DNA of 64,000 bases. Source: Kutzneria viridogrisea (GTDB taxonomy: Bacteria; Actinomycetota; Actinomycetes; Mycobacteriales; Pseudonocardiaceae). How positions within the stretch are numbered: position 1 is the stretch's first letter; each line of letters opens with the position of its first letter. Location: positions 882,001-946,000 of the forward strand of contig JACJID010000002.1 in assembly GCA_014138725.1 (NCBI GenBank), written 5' to 3'. Of this stretch, positions 54,365 through 63,062 are shown piece by piece. The notes below the pieces were generated by a model. The model saw only the letters and a list, made by a program, of their open reading frames with translations. It had not been told where the DNA came from and did no database searches. The position numbers were made by a program, and so were the translations under genes.

Positions 54365-55134
54365 CGGATCACCGCGCCGGAGGCACGCAGGCCGTCCTTG
54401 ACCTCGCTGATGCGCAGCGTGCCGAAGTGGAACACGCTGGCCGCCAGCACCGCGTCCGCACCGGCGGCCACCGCGGGCGGGAAGTGGTCCACCTGGCCCG
54501 CTCCCCCGCTGGCGATCAGCGGCACGTCCACCACGGCCCGCACGCGGGTGATCAGGTCCAGGTCGAACCCGGCCTTGGTGCCGTCGGCGTCCATGGAGTT
54601 CAGCAGGATCTCGCCCACGCCCAGCTCCTGGCCGCGGGCCGCCCACTCCACCGCGTCGATGCCCGTGCCGCGACGGCCGCCGTGCGTGGTCACCTCGAAG
54701 CCCGAGGCCGTGGGCTGCCCGTCGGCGGGCACCCGGCGGGCGTCCACCGAGAGCACGATGCACTGCGCGCCGAACCGCTGCGAGCACTCCCTGAGCAGTT
54801 CCGGGCGGGCGATCGCCGCCGTGTTCACGCTGACCTTGTCCGCGCCCGCGCGCAGCAGCCGGTCCACGTCCTCCGGGGCCCGCACGCCGCCACCGACCGT
54901 CAGCGGGATGAACACCTGCTCGGCCGTGCGGCGCACCACGTCATAGGTGGTCTCCCGGTCGCCCGAGGAGGCCGTCACGTCCAGGAAGGTCAGCTCGTCG
55001 GCGCCCTCCGCGTCGTAGGCGGCGGCCAGCGCGACCGGGTCGCCCGCGTCCACGAGGTCGGTGAAGTTGACGCCCTTCACCACCCGCCCGCGATCGACGT
55101 CCAGGCAGGGGATGACACGGACCGAAACTGGCAT
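54361..55134 (-). CDS. hisF: Imidazole glycerol phosphate synthase, cyclase subunit
   Basis: 257 residues, TIM barrel. Active-site Asp residues lie in [18 protein letters not shown] and [15 protein letters not shown]. It uses ammonia from HisH to make IGP and AICAR. Its usual neighbour priA is about 4.7 kb away here because other genes lie between. The region just upstream contains the 21-bp repeats and a palindrome, so its promoter is unclear. Confidence 0.96.
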   Translation of the reverse strand: MPVSVRVIPCLDVDRGRVVKGVNFTDLVDAGDPVALAAAYDAEGADELTFLDVTASSGDRETTYDVVRRTAEQVFIPLTVGGGVRAPEDVDRLLRAGADKVSVNTAAIARPELLRECSQRFGAQCIVLSVDARRVPADGQPTASGFEVTTHGGRRGTGIDAVEWAARGQELGVGEILLNSMDADGTKAGFDLDLITRVRAVVDVPLIASGGAGQVDHFPPAVAAGADAVLAASVFHFGTLRISEVKDGLRASGAVIR

Positions 55135-55158
55135 GTGCCCAGCCTACGACCTGCGCGC

Positions 55159-55221
55159 GCGAGTCCCGCTGACCGGTGCGCGAGTCCCGGTCTGGGGAGG
55201 GCGAGTCCCGCTGTCCGGAGC
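55159..55221. repeat. 21-bp-period direct repeat, three units
   Basis: GCGAGTCCCG starts at 55159, 55180 and 55201, each exactly 21 bp apart, with diverged 11-bp second halves. It is the same family as 873-914. It directly abuts the palindrome at 55222. Confidence 0.75.
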
Positions 55222-55276
55222 GTCATGAAGGTGCCGTTCAGGACGTTGGACGTCGCGAAGGGCACCTTCACGCCAT
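55222..55276. repeat. Palindrome of the 53-57 bp family, imperfect copy
   Basis: Outer arms CATGAAGGTGCC (55224-55235) and GGCACCTTCACG (55261-55272) pair; the inner part is partly mismatched. It lies between the hisF promoter side and the end of the Uma2 remnant. Confidence 0.75.
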
Positions 55277-55296
55277 GGCTTGGCCGCGAGCCTGGG

Positions 55297-55480
55297 TCAG
55301 ATCAGGGCGTCCAGGTCGATCTCGACCGGGAACGGCGCCAACGGCAAGCATGTGCCGTGGCGTCGGGGACGGGCTCCTGACGACCACGCCCTCCTGGAGT
55401 TCCCAGCGGTGCTGGTCGTCTTCGGGGAGCTGTTGGTACTGGGCGATCGTGAGCAGCTCACCGGGGCGTTGGAGCATCAC
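55297..55480 (-). pseudogene. Uma2-family (DUF820) endonuclease-like gene, internally deleted
   Basis: The first about 43 codons, from GTG 55480 or ATG 55477, match the Uma2 N terminus (TIAQYQQLPEDDQHRWELQEG, SPSPTPRHM). The middle, about 120 residues in full-length Uma2 proteins, is missing; after a shift of frame the sequence resumes as the usual C terminus (PFPVEIDLDALI, stop at 55297). The restriction-like core with its catalytic residues is gone, so it is dead. It begins 13 bp after the NACHT gene's stop on the same strand, so it was probably part of the same transcript. Confidence 0.75.
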
Positions 55481-55493
55481 GGCGTCGAGTGTC

Positions 55494-58400
55494 TCACCGC
55501 TCCGTCAGAAACTCCGACAGCCGACCGAGCTCGTCGAGCACCTCCACGCGCCAGCCGCGCAGGACCGGCACCGGCACGTGCTCGGCGGCACCGCCCTCGC
55601 CGAGCAGCACGGGCAGCGCGTCCAGTTCGGTGTCGGCGGACCGCTCCACGGCGCGAATCAGGTCCTGCACGAACTCGCGGCGCAGGGCGCGGGCCTGCTC
55701 GGTGCGGTCCACGCGCAGCGCGCGCAGGTAGTCGACCACCTCGAGCGGGTCGGTGAACCGGCTCATCTCGGCGAGCAGCACGGCCTCGTCCAGCGCGGTC
55801 GTGCGGCGCAGCCCCCGCCGCACCGCACGGCGCGAGCGGATCTCGCCGATCACCAGGCGGGCCACCGCGATCGGGGCGCCCGCGAGGACCAGCACCACGA
55901 CCACCGCCAGCAGCACGATGCCGACCACTCCGGCGAACTCCACGATCAACCAGGAGGCGCCGTAGGCCGCCGCACCGATCAGGACCATCCTGGCCAGTGA
56001 ACCGGCCAGGTCGAACGCCATCGGTCGGCCGTCGGTGGCCAGCACGCGGACGGCCCGCAACGCGTAGAACAACGGCGCGAAGAACAGTTCACGCACCCGG
56101 ATGGCAGATCCGAGTGGCCGGTTCACGGTGCTGTTGAGCACGGCGGGCGCCCACAGGTAGAGGTACAGCACGAGCAGCGGCCCCGTGGCCAGCCCGATCG
56201 CGGCCTGGGTGAACTCGGCGCTCAGCAGCGGCATGGCCACCGCGAGCACGAACTGGATGAGCACGCTGATGCCCGTGACCACGACGATCCCGAGGAACAG
56301 CTGCGCGGAGTCCGTCCGGTCGTTCCAGCCGTACACCCGGTCCATGGCGCGCTGGAAGAAGCGGGCGGTGCGCGTGCTGGTGGGCAGGGACAGCGGTTGG
56401 CTGGACTGCAACAGCCAGAAGGAGCCCGCGGGCAGCAGCACCCAGGTGAGCAGCCCGAACGGCCACACCAGGACCAGCAGGCCGAACTGCACCAGGTCCA
56501 GGCCCAGCTTCAGGGCGCACAGCCCGGCCAGCGCCACCGGCAGCGCGACCAGCACCCGGCGGGTGCGCACGAACCGCGTGCCCTCGTAGAGCCTGCGCAG
56601 GTCGCTGTCGATCACGACCCGGTCCGCGCTGAGCTGGCCGCCGGCGAGCAGCGTGACCAGCAGCCGCCGGATCAGCATCTCGATCGTCACCGGCAACGGG
56701 CTGAACAGCGCGCAGCGGCGCAGCGCCGTCATGCGCAGCCAGGTGCTGGAGCCCGAGAACGCCTGCTCCACGTACCAGGGCTGGTGCTCGGTGGGCAGCA
56801 GCGTGAGGCAGTCCAGTGCGAACTTGCGCTCGCTGATGCCGCCCTCGTCCCAGGCGCGCGCGATGAGCCCGCCGACGATCGTGCGGCACAGGTCGGGCAG
56901 CCAGCCCGCCGCGGCCCCGTACGCGGTGACGAGCAGTTCCAGCAGGTGCACCGCCCTGGGCGAGAACTGCTCGAACCGCTCGGGCGTGCGCCGTTCCTCG
57001 TCGAGCAGCATCCAGATCGCCACGAGCAGCTCGGCCACGTGCTCGGGCTCGCCGACCTGGAGCAGCGCCACCGTGGTCTCCCGCCAGCGGGGCTGTTCGA
57101 CCAGTTCGGCCACCGGCACCTCGTCGGGGTGGCGCACCAGGTAGCCGCCGACCACGTACTCGCGGATGAGCCGGTGCGCGAAGGCGTAGCGCTCGTTGGT
57201 GGTCGGCACGAGCAGCCCGCTGGCCACCAGGATCGGCACCAGTTCGCGGGCGGGCACGCCCCGGGCGCAGGCGTGCGCCTCGCGCCGGATCTCGGCCAGC
57301 TCGATGCACAGCCCGGAGTCCTCGGCGCGGGTGGAGCGCAGCGCGAGCCGTTCCAGCACCTCCAGCAGCACGGCCAGCACCTCGGGGCGGCCCTTGGGGT
57401 CGGCCGCGTCCAGCCGGGTGCGCAGGTGCTCCTCGAACAGCTGGCTGGCCCGGTCCGGCGGACCGCCGTGCGCCAGCACGTAGAGCGCGAACAGCGACAG
57501 GTACATGGGGTTGCGCAGGTGCGTGGTGAACCCGCCGCTCACGTCGTGCAGCAGGTGCTCGACCGCACGGATCTGCCGCCCGCTCAGGCCGTACGCGCTG
57601 AGCAGGCGCAGTTGTTCGGCGCGGGCGAGCGGGCTGATCTCCAGCCGCGCCCAGCCGGGCACGCGCGGGCCCCGGTACTCGCGGGAGGCCACCACGCAGT
57701 GCGCCCGCCCGCCGCCGAGGTAGCTCGTGATCAGCTCCACGTACGGCCGCACCGCGCGGTCCACCGTGGCGCTGGCGATCACCGCCGGGATCTCGTCGAA
57801 GGAGTCGAACAGCAGCACGACCTGGCCTTCGCGCAGGTCCCGAGGCAGGTCGGTGCTCAGGTACTCGGCCAGTTCCACGCTGCCGTGCGGGTTGACCTGG
57901 CGGGCCACGTAGTCCTGCAACACGGTGGCGGTGACCTGTTCGGGCGGCAGGTCCAGGTCGCGCAGGCTGACGTAGAGCGCCAGCGGCCTGCGCCGCGCGG
58001 CCCCGTCCCGCGCGGACACCAGCACGTCGCGGGCGTAGCGGCGCAGGATCACGCTCTTGCCCGAGCCCGCGCTGCCGTGCAGGTGCACCACCGCGGCCCG
58101 TTCCCTGCGGAAGGCCGCCTCCAGCGAGCGCGTGCGGTACGTGCCCGCGCCCGTGCGCAGCCCGAACAGGCCCCGGGTCCGGCGCGGGGTGTCCACCGAC
58201 TCGATGGCCGCCCGGATCTCGGTGTAGCGCTCACCCCGCCAGCCCAGCCGTTCCTCGGTGAGGTCCAGCGCGCTGAGCAGGACCGTGGCCACCCGGCGGC
58301 GACGTGCCTGCTCGGCACGGGCCGCCGGTCCGAGCAGGGCCGGGGTGAGCAGTCGCAGCGGGGCCACCAGCAGGCCCAGTACCGCGCGGATGCCCTCGAT

Positions 58401-58514
58401 GACCTTCGGGGCCACCACCAGCAGCACCACCACGCCCACCACCAGCGCGGGAACGCCCCAGGACTGCAACACCCCGGTCCACGAGTCCACGCCCACCACC
58501 CCCGGTCGCCCCAC
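55494..58514 (-). CDS. Membrane-associated NACHT-type STAND NTPase
   Basis: Up to 1006 residues. One hydrophobic segment near the N terminus (about 20-55) is followed by a NACHT NTPase domain: Walker A HGSAGSGKS (about residue 147), Walker B VVLLFDSFDEIPAV (about 237), and VVASREYRG. A helical region of about 350 residues follows, then a C-terminal part with several hydrophobic segments (about 655-900) and an amphipathic tail. No peptidase, nuclease or leucine-rich repeats are seen. Some bacterial NACHT proteins defend against phage; this one's role is inferred only. GTG 58514 gives the longest form; GTG 58490 is an alternative. Confidence 0.85.
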   Translation of the reverse strand: MGRPGVVGVDSWTGVLQSWGVPALVVGVVVLLVVAPKVIEGIRAVLGLLVAPLRLLTPALLGPAARAEQARRRRVATVLLSALDLTEERLGWRGERYTEIRAAIESVDTPRRTRGLFGLRTGAGTYRTRSLEAAFRRERAAVVHLHGSAGSGKSVILRRYARDVLVSARDGAARRRPLALYVSLRDLDLPPEQVTATVLQDYVARQVNPHGSVELAEYLSTDLPRDLREGQVVLLFDSFDEIPAVIASATVDRAVRPYVELITSYLGGGRAHCVVASREYRGPRVPGWARLEISPLARAEQLRLLSAYGLSGRQIRAVEHLLHDVSGGFTTHLRNPMYLSLFALYVLAHGGPPDRASQLFEEHLRTRLDAADPKGRPEVLAVLLEVLERLALRSTRAEDSGLCIELAEIRREAHACARGVPARELVPILVASGLLVPTTNERYAFAHRLIREYVVGGYLVRHPDEVPVAELVEQPRWRETTVALLQVGEPEHVAELLVAIWMLLDEERRTPERFEQFSPRAVHLLELLVTAYGAAAGWLPDLCRTIVGGLIARAWDEGGISERKFALDCLTLLPTEHQPWYVEQAFSGSSTWLRMTALRRCALFSPLPVTIEMLIRRLLVTLLAGGQLSADRVVIDSDLRRLYEGTRFVRTRRVLVALPVALAGLCALKLGLDLVQFGLLVLVWPFGLLTWVLLPAGSFWLLQSSQPLSLPTSTRTARFFQRAMDRVYGWNDRTDSAQLFLGIVVVTGISVLIQFVLAVAMPLLSAEFTQAAIGLATGPLLVLYLYLWAPAVLNSTVNRPLGSAIRVRELFFAPLFYALRAVRVLATDGRPMAFDLAGSLARMVLIGAAAYGASWLIVEFAGVVGIVLLAVVVVLVLAGAPIAVARLVIGEIRSRRAVRRGLRRTTALDEAVLLAEMSRFTDPLEVVDYLRALRVDRTEQARALRREFVQDLIRAVERSADTELDALPVLLGEGGAAEHVPVPVLRGWRVEVLDELGRLSEFLTER

Positions 58515-58552
58515 TGATCGCTCGGGAGCGGTTGAGCGTTTCGCGCCGAAGT

Positions 58553-58605
58553 GTCACGAAGGTGCCCTTCACGACGTTGGGCGTCCGCAACGGCACCTTC
58601 GTGGC
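58553..58605. repeat. Palindrome of the 53-57 bp family, in divergent gap (first of two)
   Basis: CACGAAGGTGCC (58555-58566) and GGCACCTTCGTG (58592-58603) pair perfectly; the centre is partly mismatched. It lies between the divergent NACHT and PPOX genes, so it is not a simple terminator. Confidence 0.75.
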
Positions 58606-58637
58606 GTAGCTGCGGGTCCGGCGACCGCCCCCGTGAC

Positions 58638-58690
58638 GTCACGAAGGTGCCCTTCACGGCGTTGAACGCCCGGAAGGGCACCTTCATGGC
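58638..58690. repeat. Palindrome of the 53-57 bp family, in divergent gap (second of two)
   Basis: CACGAAGGTGCCCTTC (58640-58655) pairs with GAAGGGCACCTTCATG (58673-58688) with one G-T wobble. It starts 32 bp after the previous copy ends. Confidence 0.75.
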
Positions 58691-58735
58691 TTGTCCTGCC
58701 ACCTTGGACGACCGGACCGCGCTAGCGTTGGCCTC

Positions 58736-59125
58736 GTGGCACTCTCCGAGGTGGAGCGACTCTCCGCAGGCAAGTACCTGCTGCTCACGACGTTCCGCAA
58801 GGACGGGACCCCGGTGCCGACCCCCGTGTGGGTGGCCCGGGACGGTGAACTGCTGGTGGTGTGGACGGTGGCTGGGTCGGGCAAGGTCAAGCGGCTGCGC
58901 CGGGACGACACGGTGGAACTGGCCCCCTGCGACGTGAAAGGCAACCCGACCGGGGACCCGGTGCCGGGGCGCGCACGCCTGCTGGACGCGGCGGGCACCG
59001 AGAGCGCGCGGCACCTGATCACCCGCAAGTACCCGGTGACGGGTCGGCTGCTGGTCTGGGGCAGCAGGGTGCGCCGGGGCAGCAAGGGCACGATCGGCAT
59101 CGCGATCGAGCCGGGTGTCGCCTGA
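58736..59125 (+). CDS. PPOX-class F420-dependent oxidoreductase (split-barrel)
   Basis: 129 residues, a single flavin-reductase-like split barrel. YLLLTTFRKDGTPVPTPVWV and SGKVKRLRRDDTVELAPCD match the actinobacterial family that uses F420 (or sometimes FMN/heme). Substrate unknown. GTG 58736 is chosen because homology begins there; a TAGCGT -10-like box a few bases upstream would make a leaderless mRNA. It is divergent from the NACHT gene. Confidence 0.87.
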   Translation: MALSEVERLSAGKYLLLTTFRKDGTPVPTPVWVARDGELLVVWTVAGSGKVKRLRRDDTVELAPCDVKGNPTGDPVPGRARLLDAAGTESARHLITRKYPVTGRLLVWGSRVRRGSKGTIGIAIEPGVA

Positions 59126-59131
59126 ATGGAC

Positions 59132-59177
59132 GTCAACTTGAGGTTGACGATTGGCGGATCGTCAACCTATCGTTGAC
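59132..59177 (+). promoter_or_regulatory. Two palindromic operators upstream of clpC2
   Basis: GTCAAC-N5-GTTGAC occurs perfectly at 59132-59148 and again at 59161-59177, 29 bp apart start to start. The second ends 2 bp before the clpC2 ATG, so binding there would block transcription or translation. Confidence 0.75.
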
Positions 59178-59179
59178 GC

Positions 59180-59917
59180 ATGGACGCACCCCAGTACCGA
59201 CTCGACGACATGATCACCACTGTGAAGGCGTTGCACCCCAACGGTGACGCCCTGGACCAGCTCGCCGACGCCGTGCTCATCTCCGAGCGGCTCGGCGAAC
59301 TGGCCGACCACCTCGTCGGTCACTTCGTGGACCAGGCCCGCAAGGCGGGCGCCTCGTGGACCGACATCGGCAAGAGCATGGGCGTGAGCAAGCAGGCCGC
59401 GCAGAAGCGGTTCGTGCCCAAGGCCGACGCCTCGACCATCGTGGACATGGGCCCGTTCAGCCGGTTCACCGACCGGGCCAGGCACGTGATCGTGGAGACC
59501 CAGGAGGAGGCCCGCAGGGCCGGGCACAACTACATCGGCACCGAGCACCTGCTGCTCGGGCTGCTGTGCGAGCCCGAGGCGCTGGCCGCCAAGGCGCTGA
59601 CCGAGCAGGGCATCACCGCCGAGCAACTGCGCAACTCGGTGAAGGTCGTGCTCGGCCCCGCCAAGGAGAACGTGCCGGGGCACATCCCGTTCACACCGGG
59701 CGCCAAGAAGGTCCTGGAGCTGACGGTGCGCGAGGCGCTGCGGCTGGGCCACAACTACGTGGGCACCGAGCACATCCTGCTCGGCATCGTGGCCGAGGAC
59801 GAGAGCGTGGCCGCGAAGGTGCTGTTCAGCCTGGGCTACGACCGGGAGGCTGGCGAGGCGTGGATCGTGGAGCAGCTCACCGAGCTGCTACGGCAGCGAG
59901 GGCCTGAGCAAGAGTGA
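59180..59917 (+). CDS. clpC2: ClpC2-like protein: helix-turn-helix plus Clp N-terminal repeats, no ATPase
   Basis: 245 residues. The N-terminal part (about 1-85) contains a helix-turn-helix ([20 protein letters not shown]). About residues 95-245 form two Clp N-terminal repeats ([34 protein letters not shown]). No AAA+ module is present. This is the architecture of mycobacterial ClpC2, which I recall binds cyclomarin-type compounds, protects ClpC1 and represses its own gene. Two perfect palindromes just upstream are the probable binding sites. It overlaps the 3' end of the convergent priA gene by 41 bp. The symbol follows this likeness. Confidence 0.85.
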   Translation: MDAPQYRLDDMITTVKALHPNGDALDQLADAVLISERLGELADHLVGHFVDQARKAGASWTDIGKSMGVSKQAAQKRFVPKADASTIVDMGPFSRFTDRARHVIVETQEEARRAGHNYIGTEHLLLGLLCEPEALAAKALTEQGITAEQLRNSVKVVLGPAKENVPGHIPFTPGAKKVLELTVREALRLGHNYVGTEHILLGIVAEDESVAAKVLFSLGYDREAGEAWIVEQLTELLRQRGPEQE

Positions 59918-60614
59918 ACTTGCCCGCGTAGAGCGCCTTGCCGATGATCGAGCCCTCCAGCCCGTCCTGGGAGAGCTCGGCCAGCGCGAGCAGGTCGTCC
60001 ACACTGGACACACCGCCGGAGGCGACCACCGGCGCGTCGGTGCGGGCGCAGACCTCGCGCAGCAGCTCCAGGTTGGGACCGCGCAGGGTGCCGTCCTTGC
60101 TCACGTCGGTGACGACGTAGCGGGAACACCCGTCGCGGTCCAACCGGTCCAGCACCTCCCACAGGTCGCCACCGTCACGGGTCCAGCCGCGCGCGGCCAC
60201 CCGGTGCCCCTGCTCGGTGATCCTGACGTCCAGGCCGACGGCCACCCGCTCGCCGTGCTCGGCGACGACCTTCGCGCACCAGGCGGGGTCCTCCAGCGCG
60301 GCGGTGCCCAGGTTGACCCTGGCGCAGCCGGTGGACAGGGCGGCCTCCAGCGACGCGTCGTCGCGGATGCCGCCGGTCAGCTCGACCTTGACGTCCAGCT
60401 TGCCGACCACACCGGCCAGCAGCTCGCGGTTGGACCCGCGCCCGAAGGCGGCGTCCAGGTCAACCAGGTGGATCCACTCGGCGCCGTCGGCCTGCCACGC
60501 CAGCGCCGCGTCGAGCGGGTCGCCGTACGAGGTCTCGGTTCCGGCCTCGCCCTGGACCAGGCGCACGGCCTTGCCCTCGGCGACGTCGACAGCGGGGAGG
60601 AGCTGGAAGGTCAC
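59877..60614 (-). CDS. priA: Phosphoribosyl isomerase A (bifunctional HisA/TrpF)
   Basis: 245 residues, TIM barrel. It isomerises ProFAR in histidine synthesis and, in actinobacteria, also phosphoribosyl anthranilate in tryptophan synthesis. [19 protein letters not shown] (catalytic Asp), [15 protein letters not shown] (second catalytic Asp) and [16 protein letters not shown] are intact. The absence of trpF beside trpC/B/A here supports the dual role. It lies 22 bp downstream of hisH. Confidence 0.93.
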   Translation of the reverse strand: MTFQLLPAVDVAEGKAVRLVQGEAGTETSYGDPLDAALAWQADGAEWIHLVDLDAAFGRGSNRELLAGVVGKLDVKVELTGGIRDDASLEAALSTGCARVNLGTAALEDPAWCAKVVAEHGERVAVGLDVRITEQGHRVAARGWTRDGGDLWEVLDRLDRDGCSRYVVTDVSKDGTLRGPNLELLREVCARTDAPVVASGGVSSVDDLLALAELSQDGLEGSIIGKALYAGKFTLAQALAAVAAR

Positions 60615-60636
60615 GGGGCAACCTTAACGCCCGCGG

Positions 60637-61266
60637 TCACAGCCCGTTCAGCCAGTTCCTCAGCAGCTGGGCCCCGGCGTCCCCGGACTTCTCCGGGTGG
60701 AACTGGGTCGCGCACAGCGGGCCGTTCTCCACGGCCGCCACGAAGGGCTCGCCGTGCTCGGCCCAGGTCACCAACGGCGCGGCGAGCCTGCTGTCGGGCA
60801 CCAGCTCCCACTTGCGCACCCCGTAGGAGTGCACGAAGTAGAACCGCTCCTCGGGCCCCAGCCCGGCGAACAGGCCCGTGCCCTCGGGTGCCCGCACCGT
60901 GTTCCAGCCCATGTGCGGCAGCACCTCGGCGTGCAGCCGCTCCACGGTGCCCGGCCACTCCCCGCAGCCCTCCGCCTCGATGCCGTGCTCGACCCCGCGC
61001 TCGAACAGGATCTGCATGCCCACGCAGATGCCCAGCACCGGTCGGCCACCGGCCAGCCGCTCGCCGATGATCCGGCCGCCGCGCACGGCGTTGAGCCCGG
61101 CCATGCAGGCCGCGAACGCGCCGACCCCGGGCACGACCAGGCCGTCGCAGTCCAGCGCCGCGCGATGGTCGGCGGTCACCTCCACCTCGGCGCCGACGCG
61201 GCGCAACGCCCGCTCGGCCGAGCGCAGGTTCCCTGATCCGTAGTCCAGCACGACAACACGAGGCAC
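60637..61266 (-). CDS. hisH: Imidazole glycerol phosphate synthase, glutaminase subunit
   Basis: 209 residues, class I glutamine amidotransferase. The nucleophile Cys is in [15 protein letters not shown] and the catalytic His in [13 protein letters not shown]. It feeds ammonia to HisF. Start GTG 61266. priA follows after 22 bp. Repeat copy 3 lies just upstream. Confidence 0.95.
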   Translation of the reverse strand: MPRVVVLDYGSGNLRSAERALRRVGAEVEVTADHRAALDCDGLVVPGVGAFAACMAGLNAVRGGRIIGERLAGGRPVLGICVGMQILFERGVEHGIEAEGCGEWPGTVERLHAEVLPHMGWNTVRAPEGTGLFAGLGPEERFYFVHSYGVRKWELVPDSRLAAPLVTWAEHGEPFVAAVENGPLCATQFHPEKSGDAGAQLLRNWLNGL

Positions 61267-61293
61267 CAGCCCAGGTTAACGGTCCACCGAAAA

Positions 61294-61428
61294 GCGCGTG
61301 TCGGCGCTTCCCGTACGGCGTGTCCGCGCGTGGCGCCCATTTTCCCAGCTCGTGGGATGGCGCGCTGGGAACGCCAACATGCGGCACCGAAACGTCCGAC
61401 ACGCGGCACCGGAAGCGCCGACACGCGC
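61294..61428. repeat. Long imperfect palindromic intergenic repeat, copy 3
   Basis: It has the same arms as copies 1 and 2 (GCGTGTCGGCGCTTC at the left, CGGAAGCGCCGACACGCG at the right) and the same TTCCCAGCTCGTGGGA centre. It lies between a hypothetical gene's stop and the hisH start on the minus strand. Confidence 0.8.
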
Positions 61429-61450
61429 AGGAACCCCGTGAGTCCCGCGC

Positions 61451-62134
61451 TCAACCCTGGCCGGGCGGGGGCACCGAGCCCTGTGTGACGGGCACGACCG
61501 GCAGGACCGTCGCCAGTGGACCGGTGCGCACGGCCTTGCGGCCGGCCTCGGGCAGCTTCGCCAGCCAGGAGTCCGCGGTGCCCGCCTGCACCAGGCGCAC
61601 GACCTTGGCCACGTCGGACTTGCCCGCGGTCTCGAACAGCGCGGCGAGTTCGTCGGGGCCGCCGGTCTGCCAGTCGCGGACCCGCTGGAAGACCGGGTCC
61701 TCAGCGGCCCCGAGCGACTCGGCGAACCGCGCGGTCACCAGGTCGTGCCGGGACCGGTCCTCGCGCTTGTCCCGGTTGACCAGGAACTGCCCGTGCAGCA
61801 CCGCCCGGCTCACCGGGCCGCGGGCCACCGTCTGGTCGATCAGCGCGAGCACCTGGGCGTGCCCGCCCCAGGACCAGCCGTACACGATCTTGTCGTAGAC
61901 CGGGTGCACGGTGGCCGCCCGCTCGTTCCAGCGCACGGCGACCGCGTGCCCGCCGACCCGGCGACAGGCCCGCGCCAGCGCCACCACCCGGTGGAAGCGC
62001 AGCGCGGGCGAGGGCGCCAGCACCGTGCCCGACTCCACCGGGACCAGCAGCGCCGGACCGTCCCCCTCCGCGTGCAGCCGCAGTTGCAGCTGAGCGGTGG
62101 GCACGGGAGTCCAGATCAGGCTTCTCGCGGTCAC
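61451..62134 (-). CDS. Hypothetical protein, 227 residues
   Basis: Cytoplasmic, no signal or membrane segment. The N-terminal half has strand-like pattern (MTARSLIWTPVPTAQLQLRL, GHAVAVRWNERAATVHP, VYGWSWGGHAQVLALID); the C-terminal half is helical, ending Pro/Gly-rich. I do not recognise a family. It lies 185 bp before hisH on the same strand, separated by repeat copy 3, and next to the split transketolase (27 bp after its B gene). Confidence 0.7.
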   Translation of the reverse strand: MTARSLIWTPVPTAQLQLRLHAEGDGPALLVPVESGTVLAPSPALRFHRVVALARACRRVGGHAVAVRWNERAATVHPVYDKIVYGWSWGGHAQVLALIDQTVARGPVSRAVLHGQFLVNRDKREDRSRHDLVTARFAESLGAAEDPVFQRVRDWQTGGPDELAALFETAGKSDVAKVVRLVQAGTADSWLAKLPEAGRKAVRTGPLATVLPVVPVTQGSVPPPGQG

Positions 62135-62161
62135 GGTGGACCATCATGCCAAGATCACCGG

Positions 62162-63049
62162 CTAGCCCGTGAAGGTGTGCACCGCAGCGGCGATCCCGGT
62201 GACGTCCAGCCCGTGTGCGGCGTCGTGGTCGGCGGGCTCGCCGTAGGCGCGCAACTCCACGTCGCGGCGCACGCCCAGGGCCAGCACCCGGTGCGGCACG
62301 TGCAGCAGCGCCTCGGCCACGCAGTGCGTGGACGTGCCCGCGAGGTACGGCTCGACCAGCACGACGTCGGCACGGCCGGTGAACTCGACGGCGGCACGCA
62401 GCCCCGCCCCGTCGAACGGGCGCACGGTGCTGGCGTAGAGCACGGTGACGTCCATCGACGCCGTGGCGGCCAGTACTCGGTCCAGGGTCGGACCGACTGC
62501 CACCACCACCGCCTCGCGTCCTCGGCGGACCACCTGCAGGGTCGGGGTCACGGGCCGGGCCTGCGCATTGCTCTGCGCGGACAGCCGCAGGTACACCGAG
62601 TCCTCGCCGGGCAGCGCCGCGCTGACCAGTTCGGCGGCTTCCCGCGGGTGGCCGGGGACCTGGATGCGCCAGCCGGGCAAGGTGTCCATCAGCGCGACGT
62701 CGCCGGGGGCCATGTGCGTGCGGCCGTTGTCGGCGATGTCGTACGAGCCGCCCCAGCTGACCAGCACGGCACCGGCGTCCTGGTGGGACAGATCGAGTTT
62801 GATCTGCTCGAAGGCCCGTTCCACCAGGAAGGGCGGGAAGGTGTGAGCCACCGGCCGCATCCCGGCCAGCGCGAGCCCGCCGGTGACGCCGATCAGCAAC
62901 TGCTCCCGGATGCCGACGTTGATCACGCGGTCGGGGTGCCTGCGCGCGGCCTGCTGGATCCGGTCCGCGGAGATGTCGGCCAGCACCAGCGCCAGCCTCG
63001 GGTCGGTGTCCAGCGCGCGCGAGATCGTCTCGGCGAAGGCGTCCCTCAT
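62162..63049 (-). CDS. Split transketolase, C-terminal subunit (pyrimidine-binding and C-terminal domains)
   Basis: 295 residues, the second half of a transketolase. The pyrimidine-domain glutamate that activates thiamine diphosphate is in VINVGIREQLLIG; the C-terminal regulatory domain follows (LQVVRRGREAVVVAVGPTL, TGRADVVLVEPYLAGTS). Works as a dimer with the N-terminal subunit encoded 13 bp upstream. Split transketolases transfer two-carbon units between sugar phosphates; the exact substrates are not certain. Confidence 0.9.
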   Translation of the reverse strand: MRDAFAETISRALDTDPRLALVLADISADRIQQAARRHPDRVINVGIREQLLIGVTGGLALAGMRPVAHTFPPFLVERAFEQIKLDLSHQDAGAVLVSWGGSYDIADNGRTHMAPGDVALMDTLPGWRIQVPGHPREAAELVSAALPGEDSVYLRLSAQSNAQARPVTPTLQVVRRGREAVVVAVGPTLDRVLAATASMDVTVLYASTVRPFDGAGLRAAVEFTGRADVVLVEPYLAGTSTHCVAEALLHVPHRVLALGVRRDVELRAYGEPADHDAAHGLDVTGIAAAVHTFTG

Positions 63050-63062
63050 CGTGTGTCTCCCC

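Noticed and set aside
55159-55221. 21-bp tandem repeats as a CRISPR array
   Set aside because: Only the first 10 bp are conserved, there are no spacers of usual length and no cas genes.
56397-58517. Plus-strand open frame of 706 codons antisense to the NACHT gene
   Set aside because: Gln/Arg/His-rich shadow without domain similarity.
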